Shown here in pieces: positions 44,965 through 54,275 of a stretch of DNA of 54,307 nucleotides (position 1 is the stretch's first letter; each line of letters opens with the position of its first letter). A program made the translations under genes and the position numbers. The notes under the pieces are model-generated. The model ran no database searches. It was given only the letters and a program-made list of their open reading frames with translations, and was not told where the DNA came from. The DNA comes from Nostoc sp. KVJ20 (GTDB taxonomy: Bacteria > Cyanobacteriota > Cyanobacteriia > Cyanobacteriales > Nostocaceae). The stretch is taken from NCBI RefSeq assembly GCF_001712795.1, contig NZ_KV757564.1, positions 1-54,307 on the forward strand, written 5' to 3'.

Positions 44965-45783
44965 TCATTTTCCCAGCTCTTGCGATCGCTCTGTGGCAGC
45001 TTTGACTGCTTCAATTAAAGCTGAACGAAATCCTGCCTGTTCTAGCTTGGCAATTCCCGCAATGGTTGTACCGCCAGGGCTAGTAACACGATCTTTGAGT
45101 TCTGCTGGGTGCATTTTGGTTTCCTGCAACAGTTTCGCTGTTCCCAGTACGGTTTGCAAGGCTAGTTGATTAGCAATTGCTCTAGGTAAACCTGCGGCGA
45201 CTCCGCCATCTGCAAGTGCTTCTACTAATAGTGCCACGTAAGCCGGGCCACTACCAGATAGCCCTGTAACTGCATCCATCAGCCCTTCTGACACTTCCAC
45301 CACTTCGCCCACAGTAGAAAAAACTTGCTGTGCTATTTGGTGATGCAAGGCATTGGTATATGCACCCGAACAAATCGCGGTAACTCCTGCTCCCACAGTT
45401 GCAGGGGTGTTGGGCATTGCTCTAATCACTGGCAATTGCACAAATGCAGCTTCTAGCTGATTTAAAGGCACACCCGCTAATATGGAAATGATCAGCGGTG
45501 ATTGTTCTCTATTAAGAATATCAATATCTGCTAATTCTTGAGCGATCGCACTAAATACCTGCGGCTTCACTGCCAAAAAGACAACTTCTTTTGCTTCACT
45601 GAAAACCTGGCTATTATCTGTAGTCACAGCAACACCGTATTGCTGTTTTAAGAAATCTAGGCGTGAAGATAGCGGTTCGCTAACTATGACTTCTGATGCT
45701 TGATAAATTCCACGCGCGAGCAGGCGGGATAAGAGTGCTTCTCCCATTACCCCACCACCAATTAAGCCAAATTTTATAGTCAT
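44965..45783 (-). CDS. proC: Pyrroline-5-carboxylate reductase
   Basis: Last step of proline synthesis (NADPH-dependent), 272 residues. N-terminal Rossmann G-L-I-G-G-G-V-M-G-E near residue 6, F-L-A-V-K-P-Q near 69, and the family signature G-L-S-G-S-G-P-A-Y-V-A near 175 with D-G-G-V-A-A-G-L following. Downstream neighbour of sepF on the same strand (106 bp gap of TCATTAGTC-type repeats), matching the pipX-pipY-sepF-proC order. Confidence 0.95.
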   Translation of the reverse strand: MTIKFGLIGGGVMGEALLSRLLARGIYQASEVIVSEPLSSRLDFLKQQYGVAVTTDNSQVFSEAKEVVFLAVKPQVFSAIAQELADIDILNREQSPLIISILAGVPLNQLEAAFVQLPVIRAMPNTPATVGAGVTAICSGAYTNALHHQIAQQVFSTVGEVVEVSEGLMDAVTGLSGSGPAYVALLVEALADGGVAAGLPRAIANQLALQTVLGTAKLLQETKMHPAELKDRVTSPGGTTIAGIAKLEQAGFRSALIEAVKAATERSQELGK

Positions 45784-45889
45784 TGATCATTAGTCATTAG
45801 GCATTAATCATCAGTCGTTTGTCATTTGTCACTATGATCAAAACCCAGGACAAATGACAAAGGACAAAGGACTAATAACTAATTTAACT

Positions 45890-46492
45890 TTATTGTGCCA
45901 TCCGATTAGTTTCGTTGCCCCAACTTTGATTTGAAGGGCCTGTTGTAGGACGAGAGGGACGCGCTGGTGGTTGTGGTACTTCATGAAGAACGCCACCTTG
46001 GGTGCTAACTTGGACACAACTTGGTGTAAACAAAAAGATGCTCTCACCGATGCGCTCTTGATGTCCATCTAGTGCGTAAGTACCACCCGCAACAAAATCT
46101 ACTGCTCGTTGAGCTTGATCTGGATCCATGATTGTCAGATTTAATACTACTGACTTGCGTTCTCGCAGCGCTTGAATTGCCTGGGGCATTTCTTCAAAGG
46201 TGCGTGGTTCGAGTACCAAAACTTCCGAAATTCCGTTAATTGCTCCTGGCATACCAATCACATTCCCCATTGGCTTTTGACCTGTTGCTATATCATCTCC
46301 CATTGTAGGCACTGGTTCCCGCCAGCGTCGATTTTGAGCGGCTGGATTCTCTTGTGGTGCTGGTTGGGGATTTTCTTGCTGATACAGATTTTGGTAATTG
46401 TTATCTGTTTCTGGTTCTTCTTCGTAATACTCGTATTCCACTTGCTCATTTAGACCCACAAAGTCTCTGAGTTTGGAAAAAATGTTGTTCAT
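45890..46492 (-). CDS. sepF: Cell division protein SepF (Cdv2)
   Basis: FtsZ-binding membrane anchor of the divisome, 200 residues. N-terminal amphipathic helix ([14 protein letters not shown]), an acidic Tyr/Gln/Pro-rich linker, then the SepF core (about 90-175: [35 protein letters not shown]). The tail is Pro/Ser-rich. Linked to pipY as ylmF is to ylmE in Gram-positives. Confidence 0.95.
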   Translation of the reverse strand: MNNIFSKLRDFVGLNEQVEYEYYEEEPETDNNYQNLYQQENPQPAPQENPAAQNRRWREPVPTMGDDIATGQKPMGNVIGMPGAINGISEVLVLEPRTFEEMPQAIQALRERKSVVLNLTIMDPDQAQRAVDFVAGGTYALDGHQERIGESIFLFTPSCVQVSTQGGVLHEVPQPPARPSRPTTGPSNQSWGNETNRMAQ

Positions 46493-46856
46493 TGTGTGTG
46501 TACTCTCCTGGTGCGAATAGTCTGTATTGACTTGGCTAAGGATTAGTTGAGCTAGGAGCGCTCGCTACATCGGTGGATACTTCAGCAAGTGTATTGCTAT
46601 TTGTAGCCCATACTACGGGTTTTGGCGATGAACTGACACTTATTGGAAAGGTCTGTGCATCGCCTAAACATAATAATGAGTCAAGATTATATCCTAAGGT
46701 TTATCCGAAGGAAACTTCTTTATACCCTATTTTGACTTGGCGATTGCTCTTGTCAATACTATATCCTTTGTTTCCAATTGCACCAGTCTGTTACAAAATT
46801 CTTGTCAACAAATCCTGATCTCTATTAATACCGTCCTCAAAGGCTGATGATTAATC

Positions 46857-46932
46857 GGCTAAGAGCGATCGCCAAACAATATGGTTATTAATCACACCCT
46901 CATTGCGCCTGCTTGCACTTGATACTCAAGCG
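46857..46932 (-). repeat. Decayed tandem copy of the pipY 3' end
   Basis: Bases 46857-46932 resemble 46951-47029 (last 25 codons of pipY and the stop) at a 94-bp offset. GAGCGATCGCCAAACAATAT is identical and the rest degenerate; the encoded V-Q-A-G-A is still readable. The remaining sepF-pipY gap (46493-46856) shows no gene. Confidence 0.75.
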
Positions 46933-46953
46933 AAAGAGGGATGTGAAATACGC

Positions 46954-47622
46954 TTAAGAGCGATCGCCAAACAATATGGTTCCTAATCGTACCATCGTTG
47001 CACCTGCTTGCACTGCCAGTTCGTAGTCGCCTGACATACCCATAGATAGGTGCTGCATTTTTATGTGCGACCAATTTTGCTCCTGGATTTCTTTTGCTAA
47101 CTCACGATTACGATTAAACACATTAAGAATTTCGGAATCATTTAATCCGGAAGGCGGAATTGTCATCAAACCTTGAATTTGTAAACTTTTGTATTGATTG
47201 AGTGTGGGTAAATCAGCCAAAAGTTCTGGCACACTCCAACCAGACTTGTTGGGATCGGGGAGAATTTTCACTTGTAGGCAAACCTGGGGAGTCACTCCTA
47301 GCTGTTGCGCCAATTGGTCTAAGCGCTGTGCCAGCTTCAAATTATCCACGGAGTGAATCCAAGGGAAATGCTCGATGGCTTTTTTGGCTTTATTGCTTTG
47401 CAAATGTCCAATAAAGTGCCAGGTAATATCCGGTAAGTCTTGCAACTCGGCTTGTTTACTGGCAGCTTCTTGGATACGACTTTCCCCGAAATCACGAATT
47501 CCTGCGTTGTATGCAGACCGAATGGCCTGGGCAGAAACTTGTTTGCTAACAGCAATCAATTTGACTGAAGTTGGCAGTGAGGAGCGAATGGAAACGATAC
47601 GTTCGGAAATCGAACTGTTCAT
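46954..47622 (-). CDS. pipY: PLP-homeostasis protein PipY (YggS/COG0325 family)
   Basis: 222-residue single-domain PLP-binding protein. The PLP lysine is in L-I-A-V-S-K near residue 27; G-E-S-R-I-Q-E-A near 47, H-F-I-G-H-L-Q-S-N-K near 71 and the C-terminal S-M-G-M-S-G-D-Y-E-L-A near 192 are family hallmarks. The start overlaps the end of pipX by 4 nt, implying translational coupling, and the two act together in cyanobacterial nitrogen/metabolic balance. Confidence 0.95.
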   Translation of the reverse strand: MNSSISERIVSIRSSLPTSVKLIAVSKQVSAQAIRSAYNAGIRDFGESRIQEAASKQAELQDLPDITWHFIGHLQSNKAKKAIEHFPWIHSVDNLKLAQRLDQLAQQLGVTPQVCLQVKILPDPNKSGWSVPELLADLPTLNQYKSLQIQGLMTIPPSGLNDSEILNVFNRNRELAKEIQEQNWSHIKMQHLSMGMSGDYELAVQAGATMVRLGTILFGDRS

Positions 47623-47897
47623 TGGAAGGTGCGCTGGAAAACACTCTGAAGCTGATCGTACTCCTGAGAATGCCCACTGCGCCGCAGAGTACGCAAGCGA
47701 TTTTCCAACATCATTCTCGCCTCAGTACGTCCTAGAGACTGGAATTTGACACCTTTAACGTCATTTGCCACCAAAAAAAATAAGCGCTGGGCATAAAGTG
47801 TGGTGAACAAATCCTGGTTTTCATCAACCATACAGATTTTGTAGAGTAAACCCCAAGTTGGATGGTTTATGTAAGTTTCTGCGTTTTCTGGATTCAT
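47619..47897 (-). CDS. pipX: NtcA co-activator / PII-interacting protein PipX
   Basis: 92 residues. Y-I-N-H-P-T-W-G-L-L-Y near residue 9 and L-Y-A-Q-R-L-F-F-L near 34 form the Tudor-like domain that binds PII or NtcA. Q-S-L-G-R-T-E-A-R near 53 begins the C-terminal helices. It is found only in cyanobacteria. First gene of pipX-pipY-sepF-proC. Confidence 0.96.
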   Translation of the reverse strand: MNPENAETYINHPTWGLLYKICMVDENQDLFTTLYAQRLFFLVANDVKGVKFQSLGRTEARMMLENRLRTLRRSGHSQEYDQLQSVFQRTFQ

Positions 47898-48686
47898 TTA
47901 AGAGTCAAGGTGTTGTCAAGGTGGGAGTATATATATCTTTTCGCAGTTAATTCCAAACATTCAGACGATAATACCAACATTCGCCAGAATATTTGCTTAA
48001 AATGCGAAACTGCGGTTACGAAGACCTTGATCTAGTTTCTAATGGGCAGATGAAGCTAGTGGTAGTGAAGCGGAATGGTACAACAGAAGCCGCGAAGCGT
48101 AGATTCAGAGAGTAGAGGCTGGTTGATAAACATCACCATCTGCTTTGGTGATTTCAATTTACCAATCTGTAGGGACAAGGCACAAAATAGTCCTGATCTT
48201 CTGGTTGAAAGTTCGGCTTGGCAAGGAAAAACATCCTTTGAAGTTTCCAAAGGCAATGGCGAATTTTTCAACTTCTTTCCATACTGCCACAACTGTCGCC
48301 CAATGGCACAAAATTGGGATTGGGGATTGGGTACTGGGGACTGGAAAGAAAACTATCATTTATGCAAAAGGTCTATTGATTATCCAGTATTTTTAGCGGT
48401 GGAATTGATGCCTGAGCGTTGTGCAGAGATTCATAAGGGTACTCGGTCAAAAATATTGAGATTAGTTTGTAGTGTTCGAGTAAGGCTGGTTAATACCTAA
48501 AATCTACAGGAAATGCTAGGGGATCAATTTTGTGAGGTTAAGGCAAGAGACGCGATGAATCGCCGTCTCTACAATAATCAGTCTTTGGTAGAGACGGCAA
48601 TTTAATGTTTTACTTCTAACTCCTGAATTCTGACTCCTGAATTCTGAATTCTGTTGTATTACCTCTTACCATTTTTCGGGGCAAAA
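47898..48686. other. Long intergenic region, no supported gene
   Basis: Overlapping open frames on both strands (for example 48075-48500 plus, 48056-48292 minus) have no motif, and one is interrupted in meaning by GGGGATTGGGTACTGGGG repeat. An AGAGACGCGATGAATCGCCGTCTCT palindrome with a GAGGTTAAGG flank at 48534-48575 is a partial CCAATAC-family element. ATCACC/GGTGAT near 48132-48153 is a short hairpin. Confidence 0.4.
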
Positions 48687-49604
48687 TTAGACTTGAGTTC
48701 CTATAGTTACCCGTATTCCCCAGAATAAGATTAAAGTTGCGATCGCAAGCCAATCACGCCCTTTTAATCGTAAGTCGTGCCACTGCACTCGATGCTCATT
48801 GGGACTGGTAAAACCCCGTACCATCATTGCATTCGCCATTTGATCGGCTCGTAAGAGCAGATTTTCCAAAAGTCTTTCTGCAACTGTCATCCAAACCTTG
48901 AATGCTCCTTTTAATCCCAGTTTTTTCCAATTAATTGCTCTTGTCATCACGGAGCGGAATAAATTTTGCACTTCTTCTAGAACTAGGGGAATAAAGCGCA
49001 AGGACAAAGTTAAAGTTAAAGCAATTTCTGTGACGGGCAACTTGAAGCGTCGCAAGGGTTGCATTAGGCTTTCGATGCCAGATGTGATTTCTTCTGGTGC
49101 GGTTGTTAACAGATACAGGTTGGTGCTGTAAATTACGGTAAATATAAGTGTACTCAGGCGTACCGCCAAACTCAACGAGTAGCGAGTGACTTTAACCGGG
49201 CCTTTGTGAAATAGCACGTAGCTGTATGCTTTTTTCTCGGCTACTGGCTCTTTAATATTATTAGAGAATGCTTGCTGGGTTAATATTTGTTCATTAGCTG
49301 GTAAGCGTGGCTGATGATTTACACCCATTCCATCAGGACTGATGGCTCCGATCGCTAAGATAAAAAACGATAGCATTAACAGCCAGCCCATTTGCTGTTG
49401 CCATACACGTCGGGGAATTCTCGCAATCAAGGTGGCAATAATCAATACTACCACTAGCAGCACACGCCAAAGGTTGTTGGCCAAAACATAGCTTGTTAAA
49501 AAGCTCATCAACCAGGCGAACTTGACTCGCGGATCAATTTTATGCAGCCAAGTTTGGGGTTGTTCTAGATAAAGTCCAAGTGGCAGCGATCGCAATAAAT
49601 CCAT
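48687..49604 (-). CDS. EcfT/CbiQ-family transporter transmembrane protein
   Basis: 305 residues, five to six helices, matching the energy-coupling-factor T component that links vitamin/metal S-proteins to two ATPases. It starts P-L-G-L-Y-L-E..., with D-P-R-V-K near residue 24. R-F-I-P-L-V-L-E-E-V near 209 and the coupling A-R/M-x-R-G type motif M-A-N-A-M-M-V-R-G-F near 263 are visible. A cyanobacterium-specific insertion lies in the periplasmic loop (about 80-130). No S or A components are adjacent, so the substrate is unknown. Confidence 0.85.
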   Translation of the reverse strand: MDLLRSLPLGLYLEQPQTWLHKIDPRVKFAWLMSFLTSYVLANNLWRVLLVVVLIIATLIARIPRRVWQQQMGWLLMLSFFILAIGAISPDGMGVNHQPRLPANEQILTQQAFSNNIKEPVAEKKAYSYVLFHKGPVKVTRYSLSLAVRLSTLIFTVIYSTNLYLLTTAPEEITSGIESLMQPLRRFKLPVTEIALTLTLSLRFIPLVLEEVQNLFRSVMTRAINWKKLGLKGAFKVWMTVAERLLENLLLRADQMANAMMVRGFTSPNEHRVQWHDLRLKGRDWLAIATLILFWGIRVTIGTQV

Positions 49605-49660
49605 TTTAGAGTTAGGAGTGAAGAATGACGAGTTAGGAGTTTTGACTTTAACTCATAACT

Positions 49661-49746
49661 CTTGTACAGACGCGATTCATCACGTCTCTCTTGTACAGAC
49701 GCAATTAATCGCATCTCTCTTGTACAGACGCGATTCATCGCGTCTC
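49661..49746. repeat. Three 29-bp direct repeats carrying AGACGCGAT palindromes
   Basis: Units start at 49661, 49690 and 49719: CTTGTACAGACGCGATTCAT then CACGTCTCT, with small changes. The first and third keep the palindrome; the middle one has A changes in both arms that largely preserve pairing. They end directly at the der stop codon. Confidence 0.85.
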
Positions 49747-51117
49747 CTAACTTATTTTGACGCGAGTTGCTCTATTAACATTACCACTTTCGGCATCACG
49801 GACTTTTTTGCTCCGCCACAGCAAAATAATTGGTGTGCCTTTAAATCCTAGCTGTTGACGAAATTGCCGTTCAATGTAGCGGCGGTAGTTGTCGTTGAAG
49901 CGTTTAGAATCATTGACAAATAGTGCGATCGTTGGTGGTTGGCTACTTACTTGTGTACCATAATAAATCTTGCCCTGACGCCCACCACGAGATGCTGGCG
50001 GTGAATGCCAACTAACGGCATCTGTTAAAACTTCATTAATTACTGATGTGCTGACACGGCGTTTGTGTGATTCAGCCGCCGTTTTCACCAATTCGAGAAT
50101 CTTTTCTACCCGTTGTCCTGACAAGGCACTCACAAAGATTGTTTCTGCCCATTCGGTAAAATGTAGCCGTGATTGCAGAGTTTTTTCGTAGTCGTAGATT
50201 GTGTAAGAGTCTTTTTCGACGGCATCCCACTTATTAACGACGATGATGCAAGCTCGACCTTCCTCGATAATCCGCCCAGCTAATTTTTGGTCTTGCTCAG
50301 TAACTCCATCTACGGCATCTATTACTAATAAAACCACATCAGCGCGGCGAATCGCTTTGAAAGCACGGTTAATACTAAAGAATTCCGTGCCGTATTCTAT
50401 GTGTTTCTTTTTGCGAATGCCGGCGGTGTCAATCAAGCGGTAAGTTTGTCCATCCCGTTCAATGACGGTATCAATAGCATCGCGGGTTGTGCCGGAAATT
50501 GGGCTGACAATTGCCCTCTCTTCCCCGACAAAAGAATTGAGTAAGCTCGATTTGCCCACATTGGGGCGACCCACAATTGCTACTTTGATTTCATTCGTGT
50601 CTGGGATATCCTCAATAGCAGGGATGTGATTAACTAACTCGTCGAGTAATTCTCCTGTACCACTGCCATGAATTGCGGAGATAGGGTAAGGTTCGCCCAA
50701 TCCCAATTCCCAAAATTCGGCAGCTTGCATTAAGCCTTGGTCTGGAGATTCACATTTATTTACAGCTAGTAGTACAGGTACGCGTTGTTGGCGCATCCAT
50801 TCGGCGATTTCTAAATCTGCCGATGTGGGGCCTGTTTGACCATCGACTACAAAAATAGCGCCACATGCTTCTGCAAGGGCTGTCATTGCCTGTTGGCGAA
50901 TCAGTGGTAAAAATTCGGTATCATCATTAAAAACTAAACCACCAGTGTCTACCACTAAAAATTCGCGGCCATTCCAGAAAGCTGGCATGTAAGTGCGATC
51001 GCGTGTCACTCCCGGTTCATCATGGACAATCGCCGTTTGTTCCCCGGCGAGTCGATTAACCAGGGTGGATTTGCCCACATTTGGGCGTCCGATAATTGCA
51101 ACAATTGGCAGTGCCAT
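49747..51117 (-). CDS. der: Ribosome assembly GTPase Der (EngA)
   Basis: 456 residues with two tandem G domains. G-R-P-N-V-G-K-S occurs near residue 10 and again near 183; D-T-G-G near 57 and D-T-A-G near 230; N-K-C-E near 119 and N-K-W-D near 297. The C-terminal KH-like domain (about 355-450) follows. Essential for 50S assembly. Monocistronic, unaffected by the repeats at its 3' edge. Confidence 0.97.
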   Translation of the reverse strand: MALPIVAIIGRPNVGKSTLVNRLAGEQTAIVHDEPGVTRDRTYMPAFWNGREFLVVDTGGLVFNDDTEFLPLIRQQAMTALAEACGAIFVVDGQTGPTSADLEIAEWMRQQRVPVLLAVNKCESPDQGLMQAAEFWELGLGEPYPISAIHGSGTGELLDELVNHIPAIEDIPDTNEIKVAIVGRPNVGKSSLLNSFVGEERAIVSPISGTTRDAIDTVIERDGQTYRLIDTAGIRKKKHIEYGTEFFSINRAFKAIRRADVVLLVIDAVDGVTEQDQKLAGRIIEEGRACIIVVNKWDAVEKDSYTIYDYEKTLQSRLHFTEWAETIFVSALSGQRVEKILELVKTAAESHKRRVSTSVINEVLTDAVSWHSPPASRGGRQGKIYYGTQVSSQPPTIALFVNDSKRFNDNYRRYIERQFRQQLGFKGTPIILLWRSKKVRDAESGNVNRATRVKIS

Positions 51118-51348
51118 AAAACCAGGGTAAGTGAGAGACGTAGTATATCATGTACCTACATTTTACTCACTTTAAACTTGAAGTTTTAATAATTTCCCAA
51201 TCATCTGAGGCGATTTCTGTGTTGGGCTGTTTGTAACGTCATACTTTTATGGCAGGAGGCAGGAGGCAGAAGGCAGGAGGCAGGAGGCAAAAGTATTACT
51301 ATTCCTAGCCTTGGGGTTTTCAAAATGTCCTAACCTATGTGGCTACGG
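51118..51348. other. Intergenic with GGCAGGAGGCA repeats
   Basis: GGCAGGAGGCAGAAGGCAGG-type array at 51253-51289; nothing else is seen besides the der leader. Confidence 0.5.
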
Positions 51349-51386
51349 CTATAAAAATAAAAAAAGGTAGGATTTCCTACCTTTTA
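51349..51386 (-). terminator. Intrinsic terminator of the site-2 protease gene
   Basis: AAAAGGTAGG-ATTT-CCTACCTTTT forms a 10-bp stem. On the minus strand it is followed by a long T-rich tract (TTTTATTTTTAT). It lies about 95 bp past the stop at 51479. Confidence 0.8.
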
Positions 51387-51478
51387 CCCAAAAAAAGCAT
51401 TTTGTAACCAAATACCAAATTAAATATCACACACACTTTTGACGTATCTATTGCAAACCTATGACAAAGTTGTGACGT

Positions 51479-52675
51479 TTAATTTGTAGCTGATTTCGCC
51501 ATTACTCCCAGTTGCAACCCCGGTGGATAATTCCCTTCTTCCTTGATACGCTTAATTTCAGCATCGGTTATCCGTAAATTTAACTTTTGTGCCAGCGATC
51601 GCACAATATCTCCCCGGTCAATTACACCAGCTACAGCACCAGCGGGAGAAAGCACGGTAATTCTAGGTAACTGCTCATTTTCTAGCTTGTTAATCACCTC
51701 AGCTATCGATGTTGATTCTGCAACAGTGGGTATTTCTGTCAATGGGCGCACTATGCTGTGTAAGGTTTCGGTTTCCCATTCACTCCTTTGGGTTAAACGG
51801 AAATCGTCAATGGAAACTAGACCCCGGTAACGTCCATCAGAAGCAGCAAAATAAACCTGTGAGGGAGCGGTTTCCAAGAGATATAAATCGGCAAAGGAGC
51901 GCAATGTCTGATCAGCATCAATAACTCGAAAATCACGGGTCATTGCATCGGACGCCACCACCTTGAGTAGGCTTTCTTGCAGTGTAGTCATGTTGTCATA
52001 GTTGTTGGCGTTGCGGACAGCAAACCAACCTAACAGCGCAATCCACAAACCAGCTACTAACTCCCTGGTCACGAAATCTACAACAAATCCTAAAGCGATC
52101 GCAGCATAACCCAATATTTGCCCCGCCTTTGCAGCCCAGTGTACGGCTTGAAAGCGATTACCTGTTATTTGCCATAGTGCTGCTTTTAACACTTGCCCCC
52201 CATCTAGAGGTAAGCCGGGAATCAGGTTAAATAGAGCCACCACCAAGTTAATTCTCGCCAAATCTCCAACCATTACACTGAGAGGATTAGTCTCAGGTAT
52301 CACAATAGTTAATAGCTCGAGCAAGAAAAATAGTATGATACTGACCAAGGGCCCAGCGATCGCTACTTGAAACGCTTTGAGAGGAGTTTTAGATTCTTCT
52401 TCAATAGCAGCAATCCCGCCAAACATAAATAGAGTAATTGAATTAACTCTAATGCCTTGCGATCGGGCTACTAAGCTATGACCCAACTCATGTAACAATA
52501 CCGAACCAAATAGCAGCAGTGCCATAACTATTCCAGCACTCCAAGCTATAAGATTCCCCCATTCCTGATAAGCTACCCCAAAATTGAGGGTTGCCAACCC
52601 TAAAATCACAAACCATAATGGGTCTAAAAATAGGGGAATTCCAAATAAAGACCCAATTCTCCAATTTGTTTGCAT
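51479..52675 (-). CDS. Site-2 protease family zinc metalloprotease (M50) with CBS domains
   Basis: 398 residues, six hydrophobic segments. Zinc site H-E-L-G-H near residue 63 and the third ligand in N-L-I-P-G-L-P-L-D-G-G near 152. The C-terminal 170 residues hold a CBS pair (with S-D-A-M-T-R-D near 240 and V-I-D-R-G-D-I-V near 354), as in SpoIVFB-like S2P proteins of group III. It cuts within membranes, possibly under nucleotide control through the CBS domains. Substrate unknown. Confidence 0.9.
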   Translation of the reverse strand: MQTNWRIGSLFGIPLFLDPLWFVILGLATLNFGVAYQEWGNLIAWSAGIVMALLLFGSVLLHELGHSLVARSQGIRVNSITLFMFGGIAAIEEESKTPLKAFQVAIAGPLVSIILFFLLELLTIVIPETNPLSVMVGDLARINLVVALFNLIPGLPLDGGQVLKAALWQITGNRFQAVHWAAKAGQILGYAAIALGFVVDFVTRELVAGLWIALLGWFAVRNANNYDNMTTLQESLLKVVASDAMTRDFRVIDADQTLRSFADLYLLETAPSQVYFAASDGRYRGLVSIDDFRLTQRSEWETETLHSIVRPLTEIPTVAESTSIAEVINKLENEQLPRITVLSPAGAVAGVIDRGDIVRSLAQKLNLRITDAEIKRIKEEGNYPPGLQLGVMAKSATN

Positions 52676-52868
52676 TACATTTCCCTAAAACTAAATATCG
52701 CCAGTAGTTTTTATACTGAAATACTACGCATATTCGTATACAAATTGATATTGAGCATCAATTCAGTAGTTGAGAGTGACGCAATGCTCTTATTTCTAGA
52801 ATAGACAATTAATGGCTGTTAGGTGTGGGGATGGGGGACTGGGGATTGGGGATTGGGCATAGAAAATT

Positions 52869-52942
52869 GTAGGTTGGGTTAAACAAAGCGCAACCCAACA
52901 AAGCCCCGAAAATGTTGGGTTTCGTTCCTCAACCCAACCTAC
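52869..52942. repeat. GTAGGTTGGGTT inverted repeat
   Basis: GTAGGTTGGGTT at 52869-52880 and AACCCAACCTAC at 52931-52942 with an inner pair (CAACCCAACA / TGTTGGGT). A common cyanobacterial intergenic hairpin. Confidence 0.75.
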
Positions 52943-53019
52943 ACATTTCAAGGTTTTTGGCGCTAACCCAAGCGTATTGCAATGAAAAGAGGCAGAGGGG
53001 TAGGAAGCAGGGAGCAGAG

Positions 53020-53156
53020 CCAATACGGCTCGGTTAAGGCAAGAGACACGATAAATCGCCGTTTCTACAAAGGACTGATTCTTGTAAAGACGGCGATTTA
53101 TCGCGTCTTTGGGATCTAAAGTGTGTCATCAACAAACCTTGTCCGAACTGTATTGG
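53020..53156. mobile_element. MITE-like element, CCAATAC family (full length)
   Basis: CCAATACGGCTCGGTTAAGG at the left end and CCTTGTCCGAACTGTATTGG at the right end are imperfect 20-bp inverted repeats. Inside are two AGACGCGAT-type hairpins (53041-53070 and 53089-53110). 137 bp, non-coding. The rest of 52676-53265 holds short repeats only. Confidence 0.7.
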
Positions 53157-53225
53157 GAGCATAGGAGAAAGAGTTAATTTTCTCCCCCTGTGCCCCGGCC
53201 AAAATTGTTTTTAGGAGTTTTGTAT

Positions 53226-53257
53226 TGACTGCGGCGTTACTTGTAACGCCGCAGTCA
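53226..53257. terminator. Strong hairpin at the psaK 3' end
   Basis: TGACTGCGGCGTTA and TAACGCCGCAGTCA, a perfect 14-bp stem with a CTTG loop, about 9 bp past the psaK stop. The following T-run is weak. Confidence 0.6.
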
Positions 53258-53265
53258 TCAAAAAA

Positions 53266-53520
53266 CTACAGACGACCGATGTTAGTCAGCCCTAAAACGA
53301 TGCCAATGCCGATAATATGACCAAAAGCCATCGCCCCAACGAATGTTGGAATACTAATTGGCAAAATAGGGAACTTGGGGCCAACTAGGGGTTTTTCAAT
53401 CCTGGTACTTAATAAAACCATTACTAAGCTGCTGACACTGATGATGATCGCTACTGTAGGATTCCACGCAGGTGTTGCGGGAACAGATGCAGCTAGTGCT
53501 AGAAAAATAGAGGAAATCAA
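53266..53520 (-). CDS. psaK: Photosystem I subunit PsaK
   Basis: 84 residues, two transmembrane helices (about 20-40 and 58-80) and the family-typical end F-G-H-I-I-G-I-G-I-V-L-G-L. The start is TTG at 53520, with AGGAG eight nt upstream; no ATG fits. PsaK sits at the PSI edge and helps bind antenna. Divergent from trpF. Confidence 0.9.
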   Translation of the reverse strand: MISSIFLALAASVPATPAWNPTVAIIISVSSLVMVLLSTRIEKPLVGPKFPILPISIPTFVGAMAFGHIIGIGIVLGLTNIGRL

Positions 53521-53642
53521 GCTTTTGTCTCCTAAAGTGAAAAGTTAATCTTAGACCAACAAGATTATAAAATTACAAGGCCCAAAAGTTTTTTAGATAG
53601 TTTAGACTTTTCAAGTGATTATTTAAATTTGTTCAGATATTC

Positions 53643-54275
53643 ATGCGCGTTAAGATTTGCGGCATTACTCAACCAGAGCAGTCTATAGCGATCGCCTCTC
53701 TTGGCGCAACGGCACTAGGATTTATTTGTGTACCAAGTTCGCCCCGCTACGTTACCACGTTGCAAATTCGGGCAGCAGTGGCAGAACTCCCAGCAAACAT
53801 TGACAGAATTGGTGTTTTCGCCAATGCCAGCATCCCTGAAATCTGCCAGATAGTTGTTGATTCTGGGCTGACTGGCGTCCAGTTACACGGAGATGAATCA
53901 CCAGATTTTTGCTACCAATTGCGTCAATCTTTACGCCAGGTCGAAATTATCAGAGCTTTGAGAATTAGGAGTCTTGAGCATCTTGACACAACTGCTGATT
54001 ACACAAAATATGTGGATACTTTGCTACTTGACGCCTACCATCCGCAACAACTGGGTGGTACAGGCAAAACTTTAGATTGGACAATGCTAGAACAATTTAG
54101 CCCTAGTTGTCCTTGGTTTTTAGCAGGAGGATTGACAGCCGATAATATTGTGGAAGCCCTAAATCAGGTTAATCCTAGCGGCATAGATTTATCTAGTGGT
54201 GTGGAACGAACACCTGGAGATAAGGATTTAGATAAAGTAGCCAAGTTGTTTGAGAAATTAGGGAGTAGGGAGTAG
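53643..54275 (+). CDS. trpF: Phosphoribosylanthranilate isomerase
   Basis: Third step of tryptophan synthesis from anthranilate, a TIM-barrel enzyme of 210 residues. Motifs: V-K-I-C-G-I-T near residue 3 (catalytic cysteine), G-F-I-C-V near 27, L-H-G-D-E near 81, L-L-L-D-A near 127 (catalytic Asp), L-A-G-G-L near 169, and D-L-S-S-G-V-E near 186. The 3' end (L-G-S-R-E and TAG) is formed by the GGGAGTA repeat that follows. Confidence 0.96.
   Translation: MRVKICGITQPEQSIAIASLGATALGFICVPSSPRYVTTLQIRAAVAELPANIDRIGVFANASIPEICQIVVDSGLTGVQLHGDESPDFCYQLRQSLRQVEIIRALRIRSLEHLDTTADYTKYVDTLLLDAYHPQQLGGTGKTLDWTMLEQFSPSCPWFLAGGLTADNIVEALNQVNPSGIDLSSGVERTPGDKDLDKVAKLFEKLGSRE

Noticed and set aside
48075..48500. 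141-codon ORF
   Set aside because: Includes GGGGATTGGGTACTGGGG repeat, has competing frames on the other strand and no recognisable motif.
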